From: Eubacterium sp.
GTDB taxonomy: Bacteria > Bacillota > Clostridia > Lachnospirales > Lachnospiraceae
Length of the DNA stretch: 6,902 nt
Assembly: GCA_022776205.1 (NCBI GenBank)
Contig: JALFIK010000059.1
Location: 1 to 6,902 of the forward strand
Direction of reading: 5' to 3'
Both the position numbers and the translations under genes were made by a program. Below, one piece after another: positions 1 through 6,058 of the stretch (within the stretch, counting starts at the first letter, position 1; each line of letters starts with the position of its first letter). The notes under the pieces are model-generated. The model made no database searches, had not been told where the DNA came from, and worked only from the letters and a program-made list of their open reading frames with translations.

Positions 1-533
1 AATTTTTTATAAAGACTTCTTTCCAGACATCTGCTTATATGTCGTGCTCCTTTTATCCTTTTTAACACAGCTGACAGAACCAGCCTTCTTCTGCAATATT
101 TCTGCTTTCCGCTCGTGCCGGATAGAATAACTCCCGTAATTCCCGTTTCATGCAATAAATCGAGACGCACGATCAAGGATCCCATGCCATGACCGTAAAG
201 GAAATATGGAATATGGGGATATTCCTTTTTCATATAATGTGTAAGTTTCTTTGTATCTTTTACCAGAGTTCTCCACCCTTCTGTATGTCCGAAATAACCG
301 TAATCTTCTTTCGCAGAAGACCTTCCATGGCCAATATGATCACTGCCACAGATCATTACGCCATGATCCGTAAAATAACGTATCATTTTTTCATTCCGTT
401 CCACTCTGTCACCAAAGTCGTGCACAATCTGTAAAATCGCTCTCAGATCGGTCTCAGGCTCATAGATATAATAATGGATTTTATCGGAATGATTGGAACT
501 GTGATACGTTCCGGTAAATTTCTGATATGCCAT
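1..533 (-). CDS. alpha/beta hydrolase (lysophospholipase/monoacylglycerol lipase-like), N-terminal part, nucleophile Ser missing
   Basis: The frame is open from an ATG at 533 to the window edge: 177 codons, so the C-terminal part is outside (relatives are usually around 300 residues). A strong GGGAGG site at 541-549, about 7 nt upstream, fixes the start. The protein resembles serine hydrolases of the monoacylglycerol lipase type: a first strand leading to IVHDF (residues 36-40, where these enzymes normally have HG for the oxyanion hole), the family motif DHIGHGRS (65-72), and the nucleophile-elbow region LYGHGMGS (112-119). The elbow is normally GHSMG; here residue 116, the expected catalytic serine, is Gly (codon GGC, one base from AGC). 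There is no signal peptide or membrane segment in the visible part. The gene lies downstream of the rnf terminator and is probably transcribed separately. The fold is fairly certain. Catalytic activity is doubtful, unless a nearby residue such as Ser119 substitutes or the base is a sequence error. Confidence 0.82.
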   Translation of the reverse strand, partial: MAYQKFTGTYHSSNHSDKIHYYIYEPETDLRAILQIVHDFGDRVERNEKMIRYFTDHGVMICGSDHIGHGRSSAKEDYGYFGHTEGWRTLVKDTKKLTHYMKKEYPHIPYFLYGHGMGSLIVRLDLLHETGITGVILSGTSGKQKYCRRRLVLSAVLKRIKGARHISRCLERSLYKK

Positions 534-600
534 ATTCATACCCTCCCTTCAGTTTTTTACCAATCTTGCTTATCGTGATTACTATACAGGATAAATGTGA

Positions 601-650
601 AGAAAAAAAGGCGGATTCTCTTGCATTTTAGTTAAGAGAATCCACCTTTT
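601..650 (-). terminator. rho-independent terminator of the rnf operon
   Basis: Arms at 606-622 and 634-650 pair over 17 positions around an 11-nt loop. Read on the minus strand the stem is unbroken with one G-U pair; on the plus strand the same position is a C-A mismatch. On the minus strand the stem runs into an uninterrupted seven-U tract (603-609). It begins about 23 nt after the rnfB stop codon, so it should end the rnf transcript before the downstream hydrolase gene. Weak activity in the other direction is possible, but no plus-strand gene needs it. Confidence 0.92.
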
Positions 651-672
651 CTTTCAAAAATATTAAATTATA

Positions 673-1464
673 TTAAAGAATAATTTTGTCAGGACATTTT
701 TCTGCACATTTTCCACATCCGGTACATTTGCTGTAATCAATTTTTGCCACATTATTTTCTACCGTAATGGCATCAAATTCACAGACACGGGTGCACATCT
801 TACATCCGATACATCCGGCAGAACATACTTCCTTAACTGCCTTACCAAATTCTTTTGAGTTACACTGTACTTTATGTGGTGCGGCATACGGAACCAGCTC
901 AATTAAGGATTTTGGACAGGCTTCCACACATTTTCCGCAGGCAACACATTTTTCTTTGTCAACCTGTGCAACACCATTAATTACATGGATTGCATCAAAT
1001 CCACAGGCTTTTACGCAGGTACCAAATCCTGTACATCCAAAGCTGCAGGCTTTAGGACCGCCACCCGGTACACTGACTGCAGATACACAATCTTCATTTC
1101 CGGAGTAATGATATTTTGTTTTTGCTTTCTCACAGGTTCCGGCACATTTTACAAAAGCAACATGCTTTTCTTCCGAACCTGCTTCCACACCCATGATTGC
1201 AGCAATCTGATCTGCAACCGGCTGACCTCCTACCGGACAACCTCCTACCGGTGCTTCACCGGCCGCAATCGCTTTTGCAAGGGCATCACACCCTGCAAAA
1301 CCACAGCCACCACAGTTATTTCCTGGCAGACATTCTCTGACTGCCACCTCTTTTTCATCTACCGGGACTTTGAATTTCTCGGAAGCAATGCCAAGGAGAA
1401 CAGAAATAACAAGTCCGGTACCGCCGACAACAAGGGCGGCAAGGATAATTCCATTTACGCTCAT
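673..1464 (-). CDS. rnfB: Rnf electron transport complex subunit B (ferredoxin-oxidising Fe-S subunit)
   Basis: RnfB is the entry point for electrons from reduced ferredoxin into the Rnf complex. The 263-residue protein begins with one membrane anchor (about residues 4-26). Next is the RnfB-type Fe-S domain with Cys51, 54, 59 and 76 in a C-x2-C-x4-C-x16-C pattern. A middle segment with Cys107, 111, 126, 140, 144, 150 and 154 leads into three classical C-x2-C-x2-C-x3-C ferredoxin motifs at 173-183, 218-228 and 247-257. There are 26 cysteines, enough for about six [4Fe-4S] clusters; five are clearly motif-supported. Extra cysteines sit at 45, 201 and 214. The ATG at 1464 has AGGAGGG about 7 nt upstream. 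It is the last gene of the operon, 19 nt after the rnfA stop, as in other clostridial rnfCDGEAB operons. The Fe-S part is expected on the cytoplasmic side. Confidence 0.97.
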   Translation of the reverse strand: MSVNGIILAALVVGGTGLVISVLLGIASEKFKVPVDEKEVAVRECLPGNNCGGCGFAGCDALAKAIAAGEAPVGGCPVGGQPVADQIAAIMGVEAGSEEKHVAFVKCAGTCEKAKTKYHYSGNEDCVSAVSVPGGGPKACSFGCTGFGTCVKACGFDAIHVINGVAQVDKEKCVACGKCVEACPKSLIELVPYAAPHKVQCNSKEFGKAVKEVCSAGCIGCKMCTRVCEFDAITVENNVAKIDYSKCTGCGKCAEKCPDKIIL

Positions 1465-1483
1465 TTTCTTTCCCTCCTAAATA

Positions 1484-2059
1484 TCAGATAATTCCTGAAA
1501 AGCCAAAGAATGCGATAGACATAAGTCCCGCTGTGATCATTACGATCGGCATTCCGTTCCAGGACTCCGGAATATCGTTGTATTCCATTTTTTCACGGAT
1601 TCCGGCAAGGATGACAATGGCAATTGTGAATCCAACGGAAATACCAAAACCGTAAATTACAGACTGAAGAATGCTGTATCCATACTGTACAGAATTTAAT
1701 GCAACACCTAATACTGCGCAGTTTGTTGTAATAAGAGGAAGATACACACCCAGGGACTCATAAAGAGCAGGCATGGATTTCTTTAAAAACATCTCCACAA
1801 ACTGTACCAGAGCAGCAATGACAAGAATGAACACGATTGTCTGTAAATACTCAAGACCAAATGATACCAGAATAAATTTATAAATTACTGATGTTACAAA
1901 AGCAGCAATGGTAATTACAAAAATTACGGCTGCACCCATTCCTCCGGCAGTCTCAACCTTTTTGGAAACACCAAGGAAAGGACATAATCCTAAAAACTGG
2001 CTCAATACGACGTTATTCACAATCGCAGCACCGATGGCAATTAATAGTAATTCTTTCAT
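1484..2059 (-). CDS. rnfA: Rnf electron transport complex subunit A (membrane protein)
   Basis: RnfA is one of the two homologous, oppositely oriented membrane subunits (with RnfE) that hold an iron site in the membrane and form part of the ion-translocating core. The 191-residue protein is almost entirely hydrophobic, with about six membrane segments (roughly 2-24, 40-60, 70-90, 102-122, 128-154, 170-191). Family signatures are seen directly: NNVVLSQFLGLCPFLG near the N-terminus with Cys26, and PLITTNCAVLG with Cys114. These two cysteines match the positions that, in known Rnf and Nqr complexes, coordinate the intramembrane Fe-S site with the equivalent pair in RnfE. The length is typical of the family. 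The start is ATG 2059 behind a purine-rich AGGAAGGGGAAGG, 14 nt after the rnfE TAG stop. Confidence 0.97.
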   Translation of the reverse strand: MKELLLIAIGAAIVNNVVLSQFLGLCPFLGVSKKVETAGGMGAAVIFVITIAAFVTSVIYKFILVSFGLEYLQTIVFILVIAALVQFVEMFLKKSMPALYESLGVYLPLITTNCAVLGVALNSVQYGYSILQSVIYGFGISVGFTIAIVILAGIREKMEYNDIPESWNGMPIVMITAGLMSIAFFGFSGII

Positions 2060-2073
2060 AATCCTTCCCCTTC

Positions 2074-2826
2074 CTATTTATTCTCTTCTTTGCCGTCAAC
2101 AGGTTTTTCTTCTTTTTTATCATCGACAGACATATCAAAGAAGCTGCGGCTTGCACAGCAGGAATTTCCGCAATTGGAACAATCGCCGCATCCTGCAGGA
2201 ATCTCTTCCATCTCACCATTTTTCACCTTTCGGTTCATAATCTTATTTCTTACAGCAATCAGTGTTGCGAGAACAAGGAATGCACCGGGAGCGAGAATAA
2301 AAATAGTAATCGGTGTATATACAGATTCCGGTAATACCATTTTCCCGAAAATAGTTCCTGCACCAAGTAATTCACGAAAGGCACCTAAAACAGTCAGGGC
2401 CAGAGTAAATCCAAGTCCCATTCCGACACCATCAAAGAAAGAGGATACCGGACCATTCTTGCTTGCGTATGCTTCCGCACGTCCTAAAATAATACAGTTT
2501 ACAACGATTAACGGAATATATACACCCAGCGCATCATTCAGTGCAGGTACATATCCCTGAAGAAGGAACTGTACGACCGTAACAAGGGAAGCGATAACAA
2601 CAATGTATGCCGGAATACGTACCCTGTCCGGGATAAAATTACGTAAAATGGAAATGATGAGATTGGAAAACATTAAAACCACTGTTGTGGAAAGTCCCAT
2701 ACCCGCTCCGTTAATGGCAGAAGTAGTAACGGCCAGCGTCGGGCACATACCTAAGATAAGTACCAGGGTAGGATTTTCTTTTATAATACCATTATAAAGT
2801 CTTTCGAATGCACTATTACTTTTCAT
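2074..2826 (-). CDS. rnfE: Rnf electron transport complex subunit E (membrane protein) with Cys-rich C-terminal tail
   Basis: RnfE is the partner of RnfA in the membrane core. In the first 195 residues it has about six membrane segments and the family motifs NPTLVLILGMCPTLA (Cys28) and PLIVVNCIILGRAEAYAS (Cys111). These two cysteines are the predicted ligands of the iron site shared with RnfA. After the last membrane segment (about 173-193) comes a hydrophilic tail of about 55 residues that is not part of the RnfA/RnfE core. It holds Cys213, 216, 219, 223 and 224 in a C-x2-C-x2-C-x3-C-C pattern, then a Lys/Glu/Asp-rich end. The tail makes this protein (250 residues) longer than a minimal RnfE. 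The start is ATG 2826, 1 nt after the rnfG stop, with AGGAGG at 2835-2840 (spacer 8 nt), so translation is likely coupled. The subunit assignment is firm; the role of the tail is unknown. Confidence 0.96.
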   Translation of the reverse strand: MKSNSAFERLYNGIIKENPTLVLILGMCPTLAVTTSAINGAGMGLSTTVVLMFSNLIISILRNFIPDRVRIPAYIVVIASLVTVVQFLLQGYVPALNDALGVYIPLIVVNCIILGRAEAYASKNGPVSSFFDGVGMGLGFTLALTVLGAFRELLGAGTIFGKMVLPESVYTPITIFILAPGAFLVLATLIAVRNKIMNRKVKNGEMEEIPAGCGDCSNCGNSCCASRSFFDMSVDDKKEEKPVDGKEENK

Positions 2827-2827
2827 C

Positions 2828-3457
2828 TTAGTTACCTCCTTCTAATGAGCGGAAATAAGCAAGACAGCTGTTCATCGCACCGGATACGGCTTTACTTGTA
2901 ATGGTCGCACCGGAAATCGCATCAATTTTTGCATCGTCTCCGGAACCGGAACCATCTTTTACAACCTGGAATGTGTCCACTTTTTTACCGGCGAACTGTT
3001 TTCCCCAGTCCGGATCATCTTTTGCTTTCATACCAAGGCCTGCTGTCTCACCGATTGAGAGGACGGAATATCCATTAACAGTTCCGTCAGCCTGAATACC
3101 AACGGTGAGCTGGATATCCCCTCCGTAACCCTTGGAGGTTGTTACATTAAAAATATAACCAAGAGAATTACCGGATCCATCTACCGCCTCTACTGCGGAA
3201 GAAATCACATCACCCTCGTGACCATCAATTGGATTATCATTTGCAGCAATCACTTTGGATGCGGCTTTCTCGGAAAAACCTTCTACGTCTTTAAAATCAC
3301 TTGCATCCGGGAATACCTGCTCATAGGCTTCCATTTTTGCTTTTTCTTCCTGTTTTGCAATCGGCGCTTTCGTTATACCATACACTGCACCCAGAACAAG
3401 ACCGGCAATTAAAGTAATGATAACAAGTTTTAATGCATCTTTTACTAAAGCTTTCAT
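2828..3457 (-). CDS. rnfG: Rnf electron transport complex subunit G (covalent FMN subunit)
   Basis: RnfG carries a covalently bound FMN facing the outside of the membrane and passes electrons within the complex. The 209-residue protein has one N-terminal membrane anchor (about 9-28), then an extracytoplasmic FMN-binding domain. Family features are GYGGDIQLTVGI (110-121), SIGETAGLGMKA (134-145) and the flavinylation motif DAISGAT (179-185), in which Thr185 (codon at 2903-2905) is the expected phosphoester attachment site for FMN. Attachment requires an ApbE-type flavin transferase, not encoded in this window. The start is ATG 3457, which overlaps the rnfD stop by one base (TAATG), with a perfect AGGAGG about 9 nt upstream. 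This is a sign of translational coupling. The length is typical of the family. Confidence 0.96.
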   Translation of the reverse strand: MKALVKDALKLVIITLIAGLVLGAVYGITKAPIAKQEEKAKMEAYEQVFPDASDFKDVEGFSEKAASKVIAANDNPIDGHEGDVISSAVEAVDGSGNSLGYIFNVTTSKGYGGDIQLTVGIQADGTVNGYSVLSIGETAGLGMKAKDDPDWGKQFAGKKVDTFQVVKDGSGSGDDAKIDAISGATITSKAVSGAMNSCLAYFRSLEGGN

Positions 3458-4410
3458 TATTTTTTACCTCCTTTTCCAAATGCGGTAGGAGTTGTAAATC
3501 TTTCAATTAACGGAACTAACAGGTTACAGAAAATAATCGCATAGGATACCCCTTCTGCTGATCCGCCGAACAAACGGAAGATACCTGTCAGGATACCTAG
3601 TAAGATACCAAAAATGATCTGCCCCTTTGGTGTAATCGGAGATGTAACATAGTCTGTTGCCATGAAAAAGGCACCTAACATTAATCCACCACCGCATAAA
3701 TGTTCTGCAAGATAAATCATGTCAAATCCATGTCCACCAAAAAGAAGCACAAAGACGGAAAGAGATACAATATAACATACCGGAATTCTCCAGCTGATAA
3801 TCTTTTTCGCAATCAGGTAAATACCACCGATTAATAATAAGACCGCGGATGTCTCACCGATTGTACCTGCTGTATTTCCAAGGAACATTGCTTTTAAATT
3901 CACTGCTTCTCCAGCCTTTAATGCCGCCAGCGGAGTCGCACTTGTGGTTGCATCAAAACTTCCCCCAAACCCATTATAGGAAAAGTTTGTCATAATTCCC
4001 GCAAAGGAAATCAAAAGGAAACAACGTGCTCCGAGAGCCGGGTTCATAAAGTTCTGCCCAAGACCGCCAAAAAGCTGTTTCACAACAATGATGGCAAAAA
4101 ATCCACCGATGACAGGAATCCAGAACGGAACTTCCGGAGGCAGGTTTAATGCGAGTAAAAGTCCGGTTAATGCGGCACTTAAATCATTGATTGTTACTTT
4201 CTTGTGCATAAAATGCTGCCAGAGGTACTCTGCCAGCACGCAGGTGGCAATACATATTACAGTGTTAATAATTGCTTTCGCGCCGAAATTCCAGAAACCA
4301 AAAATAGTTGCCGGAGTAAGGGCAATGATCACATCAAGCATGATACTATGTGTAGAAGCCTTATCCCGAACATGAGGATTGGCTGATACGTTATATAACT
4401 GTTCGTTCAT
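3457..4410 (-). CDS. rnfD: Rnf electron transport complex subunit D (covalent FMN membrane subunit)
   Basis: RnfD is a polytopic membrane subunit related to NqrB that carries a covalent FMN and is thought to take part in ion translocation. The 317-residue protein opens with the family start NPHVRDKAST. It has several membrane helices in residues 24-141 and again from about 186 to 303, and the conserved FGGLGQNFMNPALGARC (114-130). The flavinylation site lies in the loop between the two halves: DATTSATPL (153-161), with Thr159 (codon 3934-3936) as the expected FMN attachment residue. The second position before it is Ser157 where many relatives read SGAT, a small variation on the usual motif. 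The start is ATG 4410, preceded by AGGAGAGGTG and 20 nt after the rnfC stop. The gene ends in the one-base TAATG overlap with rnfG. Confidence 0.96.
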   Translation of the reverse strand: MNEQLYNVSANPHVRDKASTHSIMLDVIIALTPATIFGFWNFGAKAIINTVICIATCVLAEYLWQHFMHKKVTINDLSAALTGLLLALNLPPEVPFWIPVIGGFFAIIVVKQLFGGLGQNFMNPALGARCFLLISFAGIMTNFSYNGFGGSFDATTSATPLAALKAGEAVNLKAMFLGNTAGTIGETSAVLLLIGGIYLIAKKIISWRIPVCYIVSLSVFVLLFGGHGFDMIYLAEHLCGGGLMLGAFFMATDYVTSPITPKGQIIFGILLGILTGIFRLFGGSAEGVSYAIIFCNLLVPLIERFTTPTAFGKGGKK

Positions 4411-4430
4411 TTTTTCACCTCTCCTAATGT

Positions 4431-5744
4431 CTATTTTTTCTTTCTCCGAAGAGCCATGGCCTCACGGCGTCCGGTCTTCATTGACTGGGTTAATCTTCTC
4501 TTTGCCGGGCAAATGTAGGAGCAGCATCCGCATTCCACACATTCACATCCATTTAATTCGTCAAATAACGCAAAATTTCCGTGATCTGCAATCTCCGATA
4601 ATTTCGTCGGCATAAGACCGGCCGGACAGACAGATACACAGCGTCCGCAACGAATACAATTACCCGGTTCACTGGCTGCAACTTCGTCCTTTGTAAAACA
4701 CAAAAGAGAAGAAAACGTCTTTGCACACGGCACATCAAGGGTAGATAATGCCATACCCATCATCGGGCCACCGGAAATCACTTTCTCAGGACGGGATTTG
4801 AATCCGCCGGCTGCCTCAACAAGCTCGGCTGCATTCGTACCGTTTTTCACTTTAAAGTTTCCAGGATGATTAATCGCATCCCCTGTTACCGTCACCACTC
4901 TCTCATAAAGAGGTTTTCCAAGAGTGACTGCTTCATGGATCGCAATTGCCGTAGCTACATTATCTACAATACACCCCGCATCTGCCGGCAGCATACTGGA
5001 GTTGATCGCACGTCCCGTAACTGCATAAATCAGAGAGCGTTCTGCACCCTGAGGATACTTCGTTTTCAGAGGCGCAACTTCAATTCTCTCTTCTTTTTCG
5101 CACATTTCTTTCAATTTTGCAATGGCATCCGGTTTATTATCCTCGATTCCAATTACACCCTTTGCCTGCGGGAACAGGGAAAGGATAATGTTCAGGCCTG
5201 AAATGAGCTGTTCTGGAATTTCCATCATGCAGCGGTAATCTGCCGTAATATAAGGTTCACATTCGGCAGCATTAATAATAATCGTATCAATCTTTTCCGG
5301 CTCCTTCGGAGACAGCTTGACATGGGTCGGGAATCCGGCACCGCCAAGACCGACAATACCAGCCTCTTTTACCGCATTGATTACAGCTTCTTTTGATCTG
5401 TCTTCGAGAGGATGGAACGGAACTGTCTCATACTCTCCGTCATTTTCTACAACAATAGCGTTTACCTTATTGCCGGAAACCGTCATTCTCGGCTCAATCT
5501 TCTTTACCGTACCAGAAACAGAGCTGTAAATGTTGGCAGAAACAAATCCTCCAGCCTCCGCTATTTTCTGACCGACCAAGACTCTGTCACCTTTCTTTAC
5601 ACAGGCAACAGCAGGAGCACCTATGTGCTGGCTTAAAGGAAAAACCAGCTCTCCCTGAGGTAAATATTCAGTAATCGGTTTATCTTTACTTAATTCTTTA
5701 CCATCGTAAGGATGAAGGCCACCTTTAAATGTTAGTAGTCCCAT
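4431..5744 (-). CDS. rnfC: Rnf electron transport complex subunit C (NADH/FMN- and Fe-S-binding subunit)
   Basis: RnfC is the peripheral cytoplasmic subunit where electrons are delivered to NAD+; it is related to NqrA and to the NuoF part of complex I. The 437-residue protein has the N-terminal RnfC domain (FKGGLHPYDGKELS near 6-19; sandwich-hybrid-like region to about 100). Next are the nucleotide/FMN-binding motifs GLGGAGFPTHVKL (132-144) and NAAECEPYITADYR (158-171), a SLBB-like stretch around 283-312, and two [4Fe-4S] motifs, Cys363/366/369/373 and Cys402/405/408/412. Additional cysteines at 400 and 407 flank the second motif. The C-terminal end is short and basic, without the long repetitive extension seen in proteobacterial RnfC. 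The start is ATG 5744 with AGAAGG at 5752-5757 (spacer 7 nt). It is the first gene of the operon, behind a leader of about 100 nt. Confidence 0.97.
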   Translation of the reverse strand: MGLLTFKGGLHPYDGKELSKDKPITEYLPQGELVFPLSQHIGAPAVACVKKGDRVLVGQKIAEAGGFVSANIYSSVSGTVKKIEPRMTVSGNKVNAIVVENDGEYETVPFHPLEDRSKEAVINAVKEAGIVGLGGAGFPTHVKLSPKEPEKIDTIIINAAECEPYITADYRCMMEIPEQLISGLNIILSLFPQAKGVIGIEDNKPDAIAKLKEMCEKEERIEVAPLKTKYPQGAERSLIYAVTGRAINSSMLPADAGCIVDNVATAIAIHEAVTLGKPLYERVVTVTGDAINHPGNFKVKNGTNAAELVEAAGGFKSRPEKVISGGPMMGMALSTLDVPCAKTFSSLLCFTKDEVAASEPGNCIRCGRCVSVCPAGLMPTKLSEIADHGNFALFDELNGCECVECGCCSYICPAKRRLTQSMKTGRREAMALRRKKK

Positions 5745-5854
5745 TTCTTTACCTTCTTTCTAAAATTTTTTAAATCAAATATTGTCAGTTTCTAACCAGA
5801 ATACAAACCGTAGTCTTTCAATAATATTACAATATCCGATATAAAATTACACTA

Positions 5855-5883
5855 ATAATATAAAAAAAAAGGACGAAAATCAA
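5855..5883 (-). promoter_or_regulatory. candidate sigma-A-type promoter of the rnf operon
   Basis: On the minus strand TTGATT (5878-5883, 4 of 6 matches to TTGACA) is followed after exactly 17 bases by TATTAT (5855-5860, 5 of 6 matches to TATAAT). Initiation would fall near 5848, giving a leader of about 100 nt before the rnfC start. The spacer contains the U-tract of the upstream terminator, so promoter and terminator overlap. No better-spaced pair was found closer to rnfC, and the upstream transcript should end here, so an rnf promoter is expected in this place. The exact hexamers are a prediction. Confidence 0.5.
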
Positions 5884-5925
5884 GGATTGACAATTTATTG
5901 TCAATACCTGTTTCCGCCCTTTTTT
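5862..5925 (-). terminator. long rho-independent terminator after the NusG-II gene
   Basis: On the minus strand the outer arms (5911-5925 with 5865-5879) form an uninterrupted 15-bp stem with two G-U pairs. An inner hairpin tops it: 8 perfect base pairs of ATTGACAA (5898-5905 with 5886-5893) around a 4-base loop, extended by AGG/CCT across one bulged base. The stem leads into nine consecutive U residues (5862-5870). Read on the plus strand the outer stem has A-C mismatches, so the minus direction is favoured. It should end the glycosyltransferase/NusG-II transcript and insulate rnf. Because the -35 candidate of rnf lies in the distal arm, it could also play a regulatory part. Confidence 0.85.
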
Positions 5926-5971
5926 CAAGCTATTCACAACATATTTAAAGATTTTTCAATGGATTCCACTC

Positions 5972-5997
5972 CAATTTTGTATAATCTTACAAAATTG
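5972..5997. repeat. perfect inverted repeat, 10-bp arms with 6-bp spacer
   Basis: CAATTTTGTA (5972-5981) is exactly complementary to TACAAAATTG (5988-5997), separated by TAATCT. No U-tract follows on either strand, so it does not look like a terminator. The size and symmetry fit a binding site for a dimeric regulator, but it lies about 90 bases upstream of the rnf promoter candidate and I cannot assign it to a known family. Chance or a plain RNA hairpin in the upstream 3' untranslated region remain possible in such AT-rich sequence. Confidence 0.55.
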
Positions 5998-6058
5998 TAC
6001 GGGAAAGAAAACAATATAGATTCCACGAATTATTCATATTGTTAAATAATAAACGAAA

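Larger units (their letters stand above)
5745..6058. other. AT-rich intergenic region between the NusG-II gene and rnfC
   Basis: These 314 bases hold no supported gene in either direction. Going in the direction of transcription they contain: a weak AT-only inverted repeat (6010-6017 with 6036-6043, 18-nt loop); a perfect inverted repeat at 5972-5997; the long terminator at 5862-5925; a promoter candidate overlapping its distal part; and the rnfC leader (about 5848-5745). The leader is very AT-rich. It shows only a marginal 6-bp hairpin with one G-U pair (5'-CGGTTT with AAACTG on the minus strand). I recognise no riboswitch or T-box in it. Confidence 0.7.

Noticed and set aside
189..434. 81-codon plus-strand open frame
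   Set aside because: It is antisense to the hydrolase gene, which has a clear start site and family motifs; no sign of a protein family.
581..609. Possible promoter of the hydrolase gene (TATAGT at 581-586 on the minus strand)
   Set aside because: The only hexamer at 17 bases is TTTTTT from the terminator U-tract, a poor -35. A promoter is expected in this gap, but I cannot place it.
767..1491. Two open frames on the plus strand opposite rnfB
   Set aside because: They lie entirely or almost entirely opposite a strongly supported Fe-S protein gene, lack ribosome binding sites and show no recognisable domain; they are shadows.
2013..2219. Short minus-strand frame spanning the rnfE/rnfA junction
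   Set aside because: It is out of frame with both real genes, and its sequence is a frame-shifted reading of the RnfE tail and the RnfA start.
5745..5860. Rex (redox-sensing repressor) operator in the rnf leader
   Set aside because: I looked for the TTGT-N10-ACAA type palindrome expected for redox control of rnf. None with the right spacing was seen here; the nearest symmetric sequences have the wrong gap or inverted half sites.
5980..5985. Perfect TATAAT on the plus strand inside the 26-base inverted repeat
   Set aside because: No acceptable -35 at 16-19 bases upstream (best candidates CAATGG or TTCAAT), and no plus-strand gene follows.
6010..6043. Inverted repeat AACAATAT/ATATTGTT after the NusG-II stop as a terminator
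   Set aside because: The stem is only 8 bp, almost pure A-T, with an 18-base loop and an interrupted U-rich tail; the structure at 5862-5925 is far stronger.
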